Of a stretch of 29,274 nt of DNA, positions 14,296-22,080 are shown one piece after another. Positions within the stretch are counted from its first letter, which is position 1. Every line of letters begins with the position of its first letter. The stretch is from a virus, in the IMG/VR virus record IMGVR_UViG_3300005613_000313, positions 1 through 29,274 of that record; one strand, written 5' to 3'. Below the pieces are notes generated by a model. It did not search any database and was not told where the DNA came from. It was given only the letters and a program-made list of their open reading frames with translations. The translations under genes were made by a program, and so were the position numbers.

Positions 14296-14598
14296 TTATT
14301 TGACTTTTTGTTTTGCAGTTTTGGACCCGTTGCAACTTTTGCAAAGTGCTTGCAGATTATTTTCATTCCACTTATCACCACCATCAGCCACGGGCAAAAT
14401 GTGATCAGTAAAAAAGGATGCATTATTGCACCCATCCACCTCGCACACTGGGTGTCTCATTTTATACCCTTTTGAAAGTTTGCGCCACGCTTGGGTGTTA
14501 TAAAACTTAATATCACCCTTATCCTTCAACCAATTGGTTTCAGTCTTCCTTGGCTTGTACTCCTTGATGCTATGCACCTTTTTTGGCATTGTTGGCAT
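14296..14598 (-). CDS. HNH endonuclease in the tail module
   Basis: A 100-residue HNH nuclease. Zinc cysteines are CEVDGC (52-57) and CKSC (86-89); the catalytic DH pair is TDHILPVADGG (D65, H66), with N81 and N90 completing an H-N-N variant (NENNLQALCKSCNGSKT). HNH enzymes of phages commonly sit beside the terminase and help with packaging, but this one is between tail genes, so a homing or other role is possible. It starts 1 base after the large tail protein's stop. Confidence 0.88.
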   Translation of the reverse strand: MPTMPKKVHSIKEYKPRKTETNWLKDKGDIKFYNTQAWRKLSKGYKMRHPVCEVDGCNNASFFTDHILPVADGGDKWNENNLQALCKSCNGSKTAKQKVK

Positions 14599-14599
14599 A

Positions 14600-17263
14600 T
14601 TATGCGAGGTATGGTGCTGCTCTGTGTCTGTAAATTGCGCCTGCTTCCTTCATATAAATATCACGACCCACAAACACAATTTCACCGTCTTTTAAATCAG
14701 ATACAGCAGTTGGGGCAACTCTCACTTCTGTATGTTGCAAACTGTCAAATCTAACTTTTTCAGAAAAATACATCCCTTTGTATCCATATATTAATCTGGT
14801 CCCGCTTGGTATTGGTACTAATAAATCAAAACTTTCAACATTTAAAGTGACATCATTTCCCGCTGTTGCTAAATCTTGTGCAGCTATTAAATTCAAGAAT
14901 ACATACCCTTTTTCATTTACCAATTGCAATTTGTCACCAATCTTTATGTCACCAGTGCTGTCAATTGTTATTTGAGTGATACCAGGTAATGGCATCAAAT
15001 CACCTCTAAGAACACCAACACCGACAGATTGATTTTGTGGTACTGTGAATGTATCACCTATTTCCTCATTGCCTCTGTCATCATCTTGACCAATAACATT
15101 TGATGATAACCCCACCCGTGATGTTAGAACCTCAAACCACTCCCCATCTACTTCATCAGATAGGTATTTTATTTTGAGTTGCTTTGCTGCAAAAACTGCA
15201 TTATCATATGGTATGGTTTGGAATGGATAGTACTTGCCTTCAAATGCGCCCATATACTTTTTAAGGGGCTTGTATTGTATGCTCATAGCTTCCAATACCC
15301 TTGATGTTGTCAAACCATAGTTAGCATCAAAATTTGCATCCCAATTACCCCCAACAACATAATCAACCGCCCCCCCATTATAATTGGCATCAACACTTAT
15401 ATTGTTTAATTGAACTTGTGAAGTGGTTTCATTGATTATCAAATTTCCAAGGTCCAAATCTTTGGTAAATTTCACATTGGGATTGTCAACATAAATTTTT
15501 TCTTTATTTTCACTTAAGCCAGAAGGTACTTGAACAAGCAAACCTACAATGTTAAATATTTGCTCACGTGATGCGCTTGGCTTTCTTATGTTTAAAATAT
15601 GTATTTCCAATTTTACCACCACATTTTCCATCTCGTATGGTATGACTGGTGTGGTCATTGTCACATATTCAGTCCTTGGTGATATACCACCTTTCAAACT
15701 CAAAGTTTTTGAATAATATTGGTCAGCTAAAACAAAATTCCCACTACCCCAATATGGTGCAACTGTATCAGACCCCTTTAAAAATCTCTTATTGGTAGCA
15801 TCAGTGACTGAAAGTCTGATTTCAAAATCCATATCGACCAAGTTGGTTTGCGATGTTCTTATTGGTGCATACAGAGTGATATATTGATTTGAAGCTAAAC
15901 CCCCTTGTATATTCCCAACATTCGCATTTATTGGTGGACTAAGCACCATTTCACCCGTTGATGTTGGATCAAAGTCAGCATAAACGGTATCATATATGCT
16001 ACTCGGTAACATAGTTAAATCAAACTTTCTTTCCGTCTCCATCAATGCCCGCTTGATGCCGTGCATATAACCAAACTTACCATCACTCAATGCAGTCATT
16101 TGGTCATTACTGTGGGTGTATGTTGTGGCGTTGTACGTTCCGTTTTTCAAATAGTCTCTTGTGGTTATTGCATTAGTATCGTAATTTCTTATTTGCTGAA
16201 TGTAATAATAACCATTTGTGTGAATTAATCTTGCAGAAAATAATTCCATCAAACCACTTAATATATCATACCCACTTCTAAACTCATATGCATCACCAAC
16301 TTTGCCGTCTGGTTCAATTAGTAGATTTTCATAGATGTAAGAATAATCAAGCGGGCTGTCACTTGCATTTACACCCCCCACTTCAACAGATTGGTATTCT
16401 ATGGTATCACGTATGTATATTTCACCATCAGCCCAAAATTCATCCAATCCATTAAGCGCTAATACATCAATTATAATGTCCTTGATTTGCTTATTTTGAA
16501 GGCTTGCGACATTTCCATTGTATGGTACATCTTTTATTCTGTCGATTCCATCTATTGCCCTAAAAACATATTGGCGTGGGCTGCTCTCATTATCCCACTC
16601 AATTAAGTCCATCACCAAATTACCGGCCCACTCTAATCTGTACCCGCTTACATTCCTCTCTATTGTAATCCTTAATTCATCATCATCACTCTGTAAATAT
16701 AAATCAATAAACCTATCAAAAAAGGCTGTATCAACCCCCGTTCTATCTTCTTGTACATTCGCATAAACAACATCTGTGCTTGATGTCATTAATGGGCTCA
16801 ACAAATAATTTTCAGAGTTTTCATAGTCAGTTGAAAGGTCAATTATAACTGGCTTGAATTTTGGTATGAAAGATGAAGGACTTTGGATGAAATTTGCCAT
16901 TGTTGTTTGACCACCAAAATCAATTGGCAATGTTATTTCTGTTCTGTTTTCGGCTTCGTTATATGTGAATGATTTTATCTTGGCAGATTCACCAAAAGCC
17001 TCCGGCAAACAATTTTCATTTTCAAACGTACCCCCATCAGCCAACACCCTTGTTTTGTACGCTTCAGACAAAGTGGAATTATTGAAAAAAACACTTTGCC
17101 CAACTTGAATATAATCACGCCAATCAGAAGCTATAAAGAAGTCATTGCCAATTCCGCCAATGATTGGCGTATCCAAACCAATGTATGTTTTGCCGTATAA
17201 TCTTACACGGTAATCTTCACCCGCTAAACTAAAAAACTGACTTTCAAATATTATGTTACTCAT
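14600..17263 (-). CDS. large tail (baseplate/tip) protein
   Basis: An 887-residue protein downstream of the tape measure, where siphoviruses encode distal tail and tip proteins. The sequence is beta-rich and repeats no simple unit. Segment 68-86 (AYKTRVLADGGTFENENCL) matches a motif in the DUF3168-like protein. Parts of the middle (DGIDRIKDVPYNG; SARLIHTNGYYYIQQIRN near 345) fit the fold of Tal/Dit-like tip hubs. A tail-associated role is well supported by context; the exact structural part is not. Length is normal for such proteins in Bacteroidota phages. Confidence 0.72.
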   Translation of the reverse strand: MSNIIFESQFFSLAGEDYRVRLYGKTYIGLDTPIIGGIGNDFFIASDWRDYIQVGQSVFFNNSTLSEAYKTRVLADGGTFENENCLPEAFGESAKIKSFTYNEAENRTEITLPIDFGGQTTMANFIQSPSSFIPKFKPVIIDLSTDYENSENYLLSPLMTSSTDVVYANVQEDRTGVDTAFFDRFIDLYLQSDDDELRITIERNVSGYRLEWAGNLVMDLIEWDNESSPRQYVFRAIDGIDRIKDVPYNGNVASLQNKQIKDIIIDVLALNGLDEFWADGEIYIRDTIEYQSVEVGGVNASDSPLDYSYIYENLLIEPDGKVGDAYEFRSGYDILSGLMELFSARLIHTNGYYYIQQIRNYDTNAITTRDYLKNGTYNATTYTHSNDQMTALSDGKFGYMHGIKRALMETERKFDLTMLPSSIYDTVYADFDPTSTGEMVLSPPINANVGNIQGGLASNQYITLYAPIRTSQTNLVDMDFEIRLSVTDATNKRFLKGSDTVAPYWGSGNFVLADQYYSKTLSLKGGISPRTEYVTMTTPVIPYEMENVVVKLEIHILNIRKPSASREQIFNIVGLLVQVPSGLSENKEKIYVDNPNVKFTKDLDLGNLIINETTSQVQLNNISVDANYNGGAVDYVVGGNWDANFDANYGLTTSRVLEAMSIQYKPLKKYMGAFEGKYYPFQTIPYDNAVFAAKQLKIKYLSDEVDGEWFEVLTSRVGLSSNVIGQDDDRGNEEIGDTFTVPQNQSVGVGVLRGDLMPLPGITQITIDSTGDIKIGDKLQLVNEKGYVFLNLIAAQDLATAGNDVTLNVESFDLLVPIPSGTRLIYGYKGMYFSEKVRFDSLQHTEVRVAPTAVSDLKDGEIVFVGRDIYMKEAGAIYRHRAAPYLA

Positions 17264-17266
17264 TTA

Positions 17267-19336
17267 TTATCTTACAAAAGAATTTTCTCTTTCTTGAACT
17301 AAAATTAAATCCCTGCCACTGATTCTTGTGGTTGTCATATTACTGTAACCCATTTCACCTGCTTGGCTTCCAAAGTCATAATTGCCGCCCCTTGGCATTG
17401 GGCTATCACCCGCCGCTGTTGAGCTTCCAATTCCTTTCTTGCTCAAATTGGATATGGCTGCCCCTGCTGCTACTAATGCAACACCGCCCACAATAGCTAA
17501 AGCAGGGTTCATTGATGCTATTGCTGTGTTTAACATCACTTGTGCAACACCCATCGCAATCATAGCTTCACCAAATTGGCCCATAAACTTACCAATGGAA
17601 TCAAGCAAGCCACGCCCAAAGTCTTTTGCTCTATTATCAAAATCAAATGATTCTTGTATCTCAGCTACTTTTTGGGCTTTCTCTTTTTCAATCCTTGCTA
17701 TTTCATCAGCATTCCCTTGTGCTGCTTGAATCATTCTATTGTAATGTTCTTCAGTTTGTTTTAGCTGATCATCCATCATAGTGTTTGCAGTCAATGAATC
17801 ACCCAGAAAAGAACCTAATTGACTCAACCCTTCTGTGGCTAAATCCTTCAATCCACTTGACAATGCAGCCCCCATATCTTGGCCAAGTTGTTCAAACACG
17901 TGAAGCGCTGTCGGTTTGATTGTTTCCATCTGTTCCTGCAAACCATCCATATTCACGACCGGTTCAATTGGGTTATCTTTGTTTATTTCATTGATACCCT
18001 CCATGATGGAATCGATTTCTTTTTTAAGTGCAGATACCCTTGATTCCTGTTTGTCACTTGGACCTTGTGCAGAACCGCCGCCGCCGCCCCCAGTGGATAC
18101 AGTGGCTACTGTTGGCGCAACACCGCCAAACTCTTTTTCTATTGACTTTTTTACTCCCTTAAATGAATCCTTTAAACTCTTGAATTCTTTTGTGCTTTCC
18201 CTTGTTTTTAGTTTAAATGAATCCAGCCAATCATTAACATCCTTGCCAATATCAAGGCCCATTATTGTTGCCAATTTAGTGTGACCAGAAATCATAAACT
18301 TAATGGCATCAACAAATCCATTTGCTATTTTGACCCATATATTATAGAAGAAATCCGCAAACGCTTGTGCATTATCCCTTACATATAAGAAGGCTGCAAC
18401 CAAAGCACCAATGGCCACAATTATTGCCGTTATAGTTAAAACAATAGGATTGGCAGCCAGAAATGCAAGCGCTGTTGTAAGTCCTGCAATGCCCAACATC
18501 AACGGACCAATGGCCGCAACTAATCCAGCAATCACAAGTATCATTTCTTTTGTAGCGGGTGTAGTGTCTTTGAACCTTTGTATCACCACTTTCATCTTGT
18601 CGGCAAAAGGTATCAAATATTCTGCTATTATCTTCCCAAATTCCTCAGACAAATCACCAATGGCCATTTGTAGCTGTTGGAGTGGTCCAAGACCTGCTCT
18701 TGCAGCCGCTTCAGCACTACCACCATATTGTTTTTCTAATTCATTTAATATCAGCGTTTGGGCTTCTGCCAACCTATTGGTTTCAACTAATGTCTTAACC
18801 GTTTGCTTTTGGTCCGTACTAAACTGAATACCTGCCCTGCTTAATGCAGAAAGATTTGCAACCGGATCATTTAAAGCCTTGCCCAACATTATTGAACTGC
18901 TCTTTAAATCGCCATCCAACCTTGTTGCAAGATCCAAGGCTGCTTGTTGTGTTCTTTCAAACTGAACCCCTGCAATGTTTGTGAATGTCAATAGTTGGGC
19001 CGTTGCACCTTTCAATATTTCTTCATCACCAAAAAGACTGTTTTGCTGTAAATCCTCGGCCATCCTTTCAAGTTGCTTGCTTGTGTATCCAACAGCGTTG
19101 CCCGTTGATTTCAAACCTGCTTCTACTTGTGCCAATGCCTTGGCTTGTTCATCAAATGCCTTTAATGATAAAGCCGCCATCCCTGCAAGTGGTGCCGTGA
19201 CATACATTGACATTGATTTCCCAATGGATTTCATTTTGTTTGCTGTGCCCTGCAAACTTCTTGTGAGATTTTGTGATGACGTTGAAAACGCCTTCATATC
19301 AAATCCCGCCCGTATATTGATGCTTTTCTTTGCCAT
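17267..19336 (-). CDS. tail tape measure protein
   Basis: A 689-residue tape measure protein, which sets the tail length and is ejected with the DNA. It has the typical N-terminus with SLQGTANKMKSIGKSMSMYV and a long helical region (AKALAQVEAGLKSTGNAVGY; GDLKSSSIMLGKALNDPVAN), then a strongly hydrophobic stretch (about 262-320) that could form membrane helices, a glycine-rich hinge and coiled coils. At roughly 0.15 nm per residue the tail would be about 100 nm, if the usual rule holds. Follows the chaperones, as expected. Confidence 0.93.
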   Translation of the reverse strand: MAKKSINIRAGFDMKAFSTSSQNLTRSLQGTANKMKSIGKSMSMYVTAPLAGMAALSLKAFDEQAKALAQVEAGLKSTGNAVGYTSKQLERMAEDLQQNSLFGDEEILKGATAQLLTFTNIAGVQFERTQQAALDLATRLDGDLKSSSIMLGKALNDPVANLSALSRAGIQFSTDQKQTVKTLVETNRLAEAQTLILNELEKQYGGSAEAAARAGLGPLQQLQMAIGDLSEEFGKIIAEYLIPFADKMKVVIQRFKDTTPATKEMILVIAGLVAAIGPLMLGIAGLTTALAFLAANPIVLTITAIIVAIGALVAAFLYVRDNAQAFADFFYNIWVKIANGFVDAIKFMISGHTKLATIMGLDIGKDVNDWLDSFKLKTRESTKEFKSLKDSFKGVKKSIEKEFGGVAPTVATVSTGGGGGGSAQGPSDKQESRVSALKKEIDSIMEGINEINKDNPIEPVVNMDGLQEQMETIKPTALHVFEQLGQDMGAALSSGLKDLATEGLSQLGSFLGDSLTANTMMDDQLKQTEEHYNRMIQAAQGNADEIARIEKEKAQKVAEIQESFDFDNRAKDFGRGLLDSIGKFMGQFGEAMIAMGVAQVMLNTAIASMNPALAIVGGVALVAAGAAISNLSKKGIGSSTAAGDSPMPRGGNYDFGSQAGEMGYSNMTTTRISGRDLILVQERENSFVR

Positions 19337-19958
19337 TACTTAAACCAATTCGGTTTTGTTTTTTTCAGTTCTTCTATTTCTTCTTTGGTCCATTTATTAC
19401 CCTTTGTACCTTTCTTGGCAGTCTCATTTTCCCACTCAAACCTCATCAAGTCAGTGGGTGTTTTTATCTTCTTATTGCCTGCCCCTTTCAACGTAACGAA
19501 AGAAACAAATCTTGCGGTTTCCCAAGCCACTCTGTCATTGACTTGTTGGTTTATTTTGTACCCGTAATAAGCATCCTGCACTTCAACCATTGACCAACTA
19601 TCTAAGGATAGTGGGCTTTGTTTCAAAACGCCTAAAACAAAGCCCCGTATCCAATTAGTTAATGGTTGGTTTACTTTTTTGCTTCTACTTTCAAGTTGTT
19701 CATTGCAGCCATATCCTTGGCCATCGCTTCAGTAAACACATTAAGTAGTGACATATCATCATCAATGGCATCAATAATAAAATCCTTCGTGACTTTCTCA
19801 CCGGATGCCTTTAACCCACAATAAGCGATTGAAATAACATCAGCCATTTTGATGTTCTCACCCAACTCTGAAATGCTTTTGCCGCTTTCTTCTTCAAAGA
19901 ACAATATTGCTTTGAAACCGAATTTAAATTTGTACTCTTTGTTTTTTATTTTAATCAT
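19336..19958 (-). CDS. tail assembly chaperone GT fusion (-1 frameshift)
   Basis: A 207-residue frameshift product: the G protein to its last lysine, then a change to the -1 frame at A AAA AAG (19680-19674) and 112 more residues (VNQPLTNWIRGF, then LKQSPLSLDSW) to the stop at 19336. The second frame has no ATG before its internal methionines, only TTG, which supports frameshifting. In lambda, gpG and gpGT play this role, gpGT bringing the tail tube to the tape measure. It overlaps the tape measure's start by 1 base. Confidence 0.82.
19613..19645 (-). promoter_or_regulatory. hairpin downstream of the frameshift site
   Basis: On the minus strand GGGCTTTGTTT (19645-19635) and AAACAAAGCCC (19623-19613) form a perfect 11-bp stem with an 11-base loop. 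It starts 28 bases after the slippery heptamer, which is further than the usual 5-9 bases. It may still help frameshifting or lie in a larger fold. Confidence 0.6.
19671..19958 (-). CDS. tail assembly chaperone G
   Basis: A 95-residue helical protein from the ATG at 19958. An earlier ATG at 19988 lies in the terminator hairpin, so I set it aside. Typical of phage chaperones: a short basic strand (MIKIKNKEYKFKFGF) and helices with FFEEESGKSISELG and a C-terminal LKVEAKK. It probably coats the tape measure during assembly. The last codons GCA AAA AAG TAA hold the slippery heptamer A AAA AAG (19680-19674), from which the GT fusion is made. Confidence 0.82.
   Translation of the reverse strand: MIKIKNKEYKFKFGFKAILFFEEESGKSISELGENIKMADVISIAYCGLKASGEKVTKDFIIDAIDDDMSLLNVFTEAMAKDMAAMNNLKVEAKK
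19674..19680 (-). promoter_or_regulatory. slippery heptamer A AAA AAG
   Basis: The heptamer stands in the X XXY YYZ phase of the G frame and directly before its stop TAA. After a -1 slip the codons GTA AAC CAA continue in the frame of the second chaperone half. This is the classic bacterial -1 frameshift signal. Confidence 0.85.
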
Positions 19959-19971
19959 AATTTTTGTATAT

Positions 19972-19998
19972 AAAAAAAGGGCGGGCAATCACCCACCC
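19972..19998 (-). terminator. intrinsic terminator after the tail tube gene
   Basis: Minus strand GGGTGGG (19998-19992), loop TGATTG, CCCGCCC (19985-19979) with one wobble pair, then seven T (19978-19972). It lies between the tail tube and chaperone genes and is almost the same as the hairpin after the capsid gene. Confidence 0.8.
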
Positions 19999-20024
19999 TT
20001 TTTAGTCTAATTTATTTTTAACGC

Positions 20025-20435
20025 TTAACTAACCACTGCTTTGGTTACAGCTCCAGTTCCTTCAAATGATACCGAGAAAGTGCTTGACTCTTCAAGTCCA
20101 TCAGTTCTTTCAAGTGAAGTGATGTAACAATCACCACTGTACTCCGTGTCACCCACCACAGAAGTGGTCCAGGTCACGTTAACTAATGTTCTCGCTATGA
20201 AAGCATCATACAAATCTTCGAAACCGTAGTTTGCATCCTCTGCAAAATAACCCTCAGCTGAACCGCTAAAACTCTTTTGCCCCTCAAGTGATTCCTTCCA
20301 CCCGTCACTGTCTTTTGTTGACGCATCTCTTGTTGAGTGATCAAATGTTAAACTGTTTGATGTTAAGTGTGCAACCGTTATGCCCAAGACTTGTATCTTT
20401 GCTAACGTTCCGTTTAATATTCCTGTACTTGCCAT
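20025..20435 (-). CDS. major tail tube protein
   Basis: A 136-residue beta-rich protein, the right size and place for the tail tube subunit. It opens MASTGILNGTLAKIQVLGIT and contains ESLEGQKSFSGSAEGYFAED, the loop pattern of TP901-1-like tube proteins, then ATWTTS-like strands and SSTFSVSFEGTGAV at the end. It is followed directly by a strong terminator, in keeping with high expression. Confidence 0.86.
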   Translation of the reverse strand: MASTGILNGTLAKIQVLGITVAHLTSNSLTFDHSTRDASTKDSDGWKESLEGQKSFSGSAEGYFAEDANYGFEDLYDAFIARTLVNVTWTTSVVGDTEYSGDCYITSLERTDGLEESSTFSVSFEGTGAVTKAVVS

Positions 20436-20461
20436 AATTATATTCTTTTATTTATGCAAAC

Positions 20462-20695
20462 TTAATCAGTCCGCTTTTTCTTTTTTGTAACTTTTTTAAC
20501 TTTTGGAAGTTCCTCATTGTCCACAGCTATTTGAACCAGATGCTCAACTTCTTCTTCTTCAGTGTAACCATCAAAACTTTTGGCAACACCTTTTTTTATC
20601 AACTCATTGCCCAATGCAGTGGACACCCTTAATTGTGTCCCCTCTGGCAATGTTCTTGTCAAAATTGCATAATCTTTTGTTAATTCTATTTTCAT
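20462..20695 (-). CDS. small unknown structural-module protein
   Basis: A 77-residue protein between the HK97 gp10-like and tail tube genes. It starts MKIELTKDYAILTRTLPEGT and ends in a basic tail (KVKKVTKKKKRTD). The first half may be a small SH3-like barrel as in head-associated phage proteins; I do not name a family. Its start overlaps the gp10-like stop by ATGA. Confidence 0.62.
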   Translation of the reverse strand: MKIELTKDYAILTRTLPEGTQLRVSTALGNELIKKGVAKSFDGYTEEEEVEHLVQIAVDNEELPKVKKVTKKKKRTD

Positions 20696-21156
20696 AAGTT
20701 TAATGTTTTTGCTTTTTTATCAATGTATTTTTTTAATTGTTCACTTGCTTGTGTTTGCACAGATTCTCCCTTTTGTTGCCAAGTCTTTTTAACAAAGTTC
20801 TTTGCACCCGTTGGGTTGCTTTCGTGCGTTCCGGTTCCATACTCAATCCACCACGCATAAAACCCATCATACTTCTTGCCACCTCTCCCATATCTTGGCC
20901 CTACCAAAACGTTTGGATATTTTTTTGATGGTGATGTTTTGATTGCAATTGATTTCCTTAAATTATTAGGTGAATAAACTTTACCCCTCACAACAATATC
21001 ACGATCAGCAACCGGTGCGTTTCTTCTCATTGTTTCCACTAATGGCTTTGCCTGCCTTCTTAAAACTTTCAGAATTTCACGGCGCTTCATCTTGTCACTT
21101 GACAATGATTTGATTTCTCTTGAAACCCCTTCCAAACCTTCTATTTTAAAACTCAC
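20692..21156 (-). CDS. HK97 gp10-like head-tail joining/tail completion protein
   Basis: A 154-residue protein of the HK97 gp10 family. It opens with IEGLEGVSREIKSLSSDKMK, then has a helix with LRRQAKPLVETMRRNAPV, and a C-terminal WWIEYGTG (about 101-108), which is the family's hallmark region. It probably sits at the head-tail junction or the upper end of the tail. Overlaps both neighbours by ATGA. Confidence 0.85.
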   Translation of the reverse strand: MSFKIEGLEGVSREIKSLSSDKMKRREILKVLRRQAKPLVETMRRNAPVADRDIVVRGKVYSPNNLRKSIAIKTSPSKKYPNVLVGPRYGRGGKKYDGFYAWWIEYGTGTHESNPTGAKNFVKKTWQQKGESVQTQASEQLKKYIDKKAKTLNL

Positions 21157-21467
21157 AGTTTTTTTGTTGCTGTTAAAAATAACCCTTCACGGTCTAATTC
21201 TTGTATCTCAATAATATCATAGTATGCACCATTGTATAAAACCCTCATTGATTCATTGATTCCATCAAAGAACCTTATTTTGAACCTCACTTTATTGGTG
21301 GCCGTTATCTGGTCCGCTTCCACCCTTTCACTTCCAGAAACTTTGGCAACTGATGCAAAGGCCGTGTGAAACACAGACCAACTAGCAACATATTCACCAA
21401 TACTATTGTTGGAAAACGTTTCCTGCTCAATTGTTATTTTACGGTCAAGCCGCCCGATGTTCATCAT
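21153..21467 (-). CDS. head-tail adaptor (stopper) protein
   Basis: A 104-residue beta-barrel protein of the SPP1 gp16/HK97 head closure type: MNIGRLDRKITIEQ at the N-terminus, then SWSVFHTAFASVAKVSGSER and a C-terminal strand YDIIEIQELDREG. This set of features is standard for phage head-tail adaptors that close the capsid after packaging. Its place between connector and gp10-like genes agrees. Confidence 0.87.
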   Translation of the reverse strand: MMNIGRLDRKITIEQETFSNNSIGEYVASWSVFHTAFASVAKVSGSERVEADQITATNKVRFKIRFFDGINESMRVLYNGAYYDIIEIQELDREGLFLTATKKL

Positions 21468-22015
21468 ATCTCTGTTCTTTGGCTAATCAATGAAAGTTGG
21501 TATTGTGTACCCCTGCTTAATTGCTTAACATTACCAATCACTTCACCTTGTCTCATTTCAAACATATCACCGACCACCATTCGCAACGCCTGCTTGACCA
21601 TCGCATCATTGGTGGATGTGGTTGTCACTTCAACCTCAACGGGCCAAGTACGTGTGCTAAAACTGGGTAAATTATCCAAAAACTCAATGTATGTATATAA
21701 CCCATCATTGACAATGTATTTGGAAGAATCCAATAGCGTTCTTGTGTTGGCTGCATCATAATAATAAATGGCAACTGTATCAACTGGTGCAACATCAATT
21801 CTAAAATCAACCCATTGTGTCATATACCCTTTTGTTGCCCCACTTATAAGCAATGCGCATTCATCATAAAGCATCACGTGTGCTGAACCAATATAGTCAG
21901 AAATTAAGTCATCAAAGGATGTATCTAAGATGTTCAAATGTCTTTTTGCTTCTGCTAATGTTAATGCCCAATCACCAGACGCTGTGTGTGTTGTTATTTT
22001 TTGATTTCTTATCAT
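21464..22015 (-). CDS. head-tail connector protein
   Basis: A 183-residue protein of the gp6-like connector group that forms the ring below the portal. It starts with TLAEAKRHLNILDTSFDDLI (about 19-38), the standard helix of that family, then a second helix with LYDECALLISGA, a strand region (DTVAIYYYDAANTRTLL) and a final helix with AMVKQALRMVVGDMFEMR. It starts 7 bases after the terminator T-run. Adaptor role is well supported. Confidence 0.82.
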   Translation of the reverse strand: MIRNQKITTHTASGDWALTLAEAKRHLNILDTSFDDLISDYIGSAHVMLYDECALLISGATKGYMTQWVDFRIDVAPVDTVAIYYYDAANTRTLLDSSKYIVNDGLYTYIEFLDNLPSFSTRTWPVEVEVTTTSTNDAMVKQALRMVVGDMFEMRQGEVIGNVKQLSRGTQYQLSLISQRTEI

Positions 22016-22021
22016 ATTGGT

Positions 22022-22051
22022 AAAAAAAAGGGGCGGGCATCAACCCACCCC
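22022..22051 (-). terminator. intrinsic terminator after the capsid gene
   Basis: Minus strand GGGGTGGG (22051-22044), loop TTGATG, CCCGCCCC (22037-22030), 8-bp stem with one wobble pair, then eight T (22029-22022). It is almost identical to the one after the tail tube gene and lies directly before the connector start. Confidence 0.82.
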
Positions 22052-22080
22052 CATTAGATATACAAATTAAAATTAAGTTA

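Noticed and set aside
16518-19593. Several plus-strand open frames opposite the tail genes
   Set aside because: They are antisense to well-supported tail genes and have low-complexity or hydrophobic translations without any family pattern.
19336-19626. Separate gene starting at 19626
   Set aside because: The codon there is TTG, inside the stem-loop, and the frame is open back to the slippery heptamer. A -1 frameshift from the G gene explains it better.
19959-19988. Longer start of the G chaperone at 19988
   Set aside because: It would begin inside the terminator hairpin; the ATG at 19958 is normal for the family.
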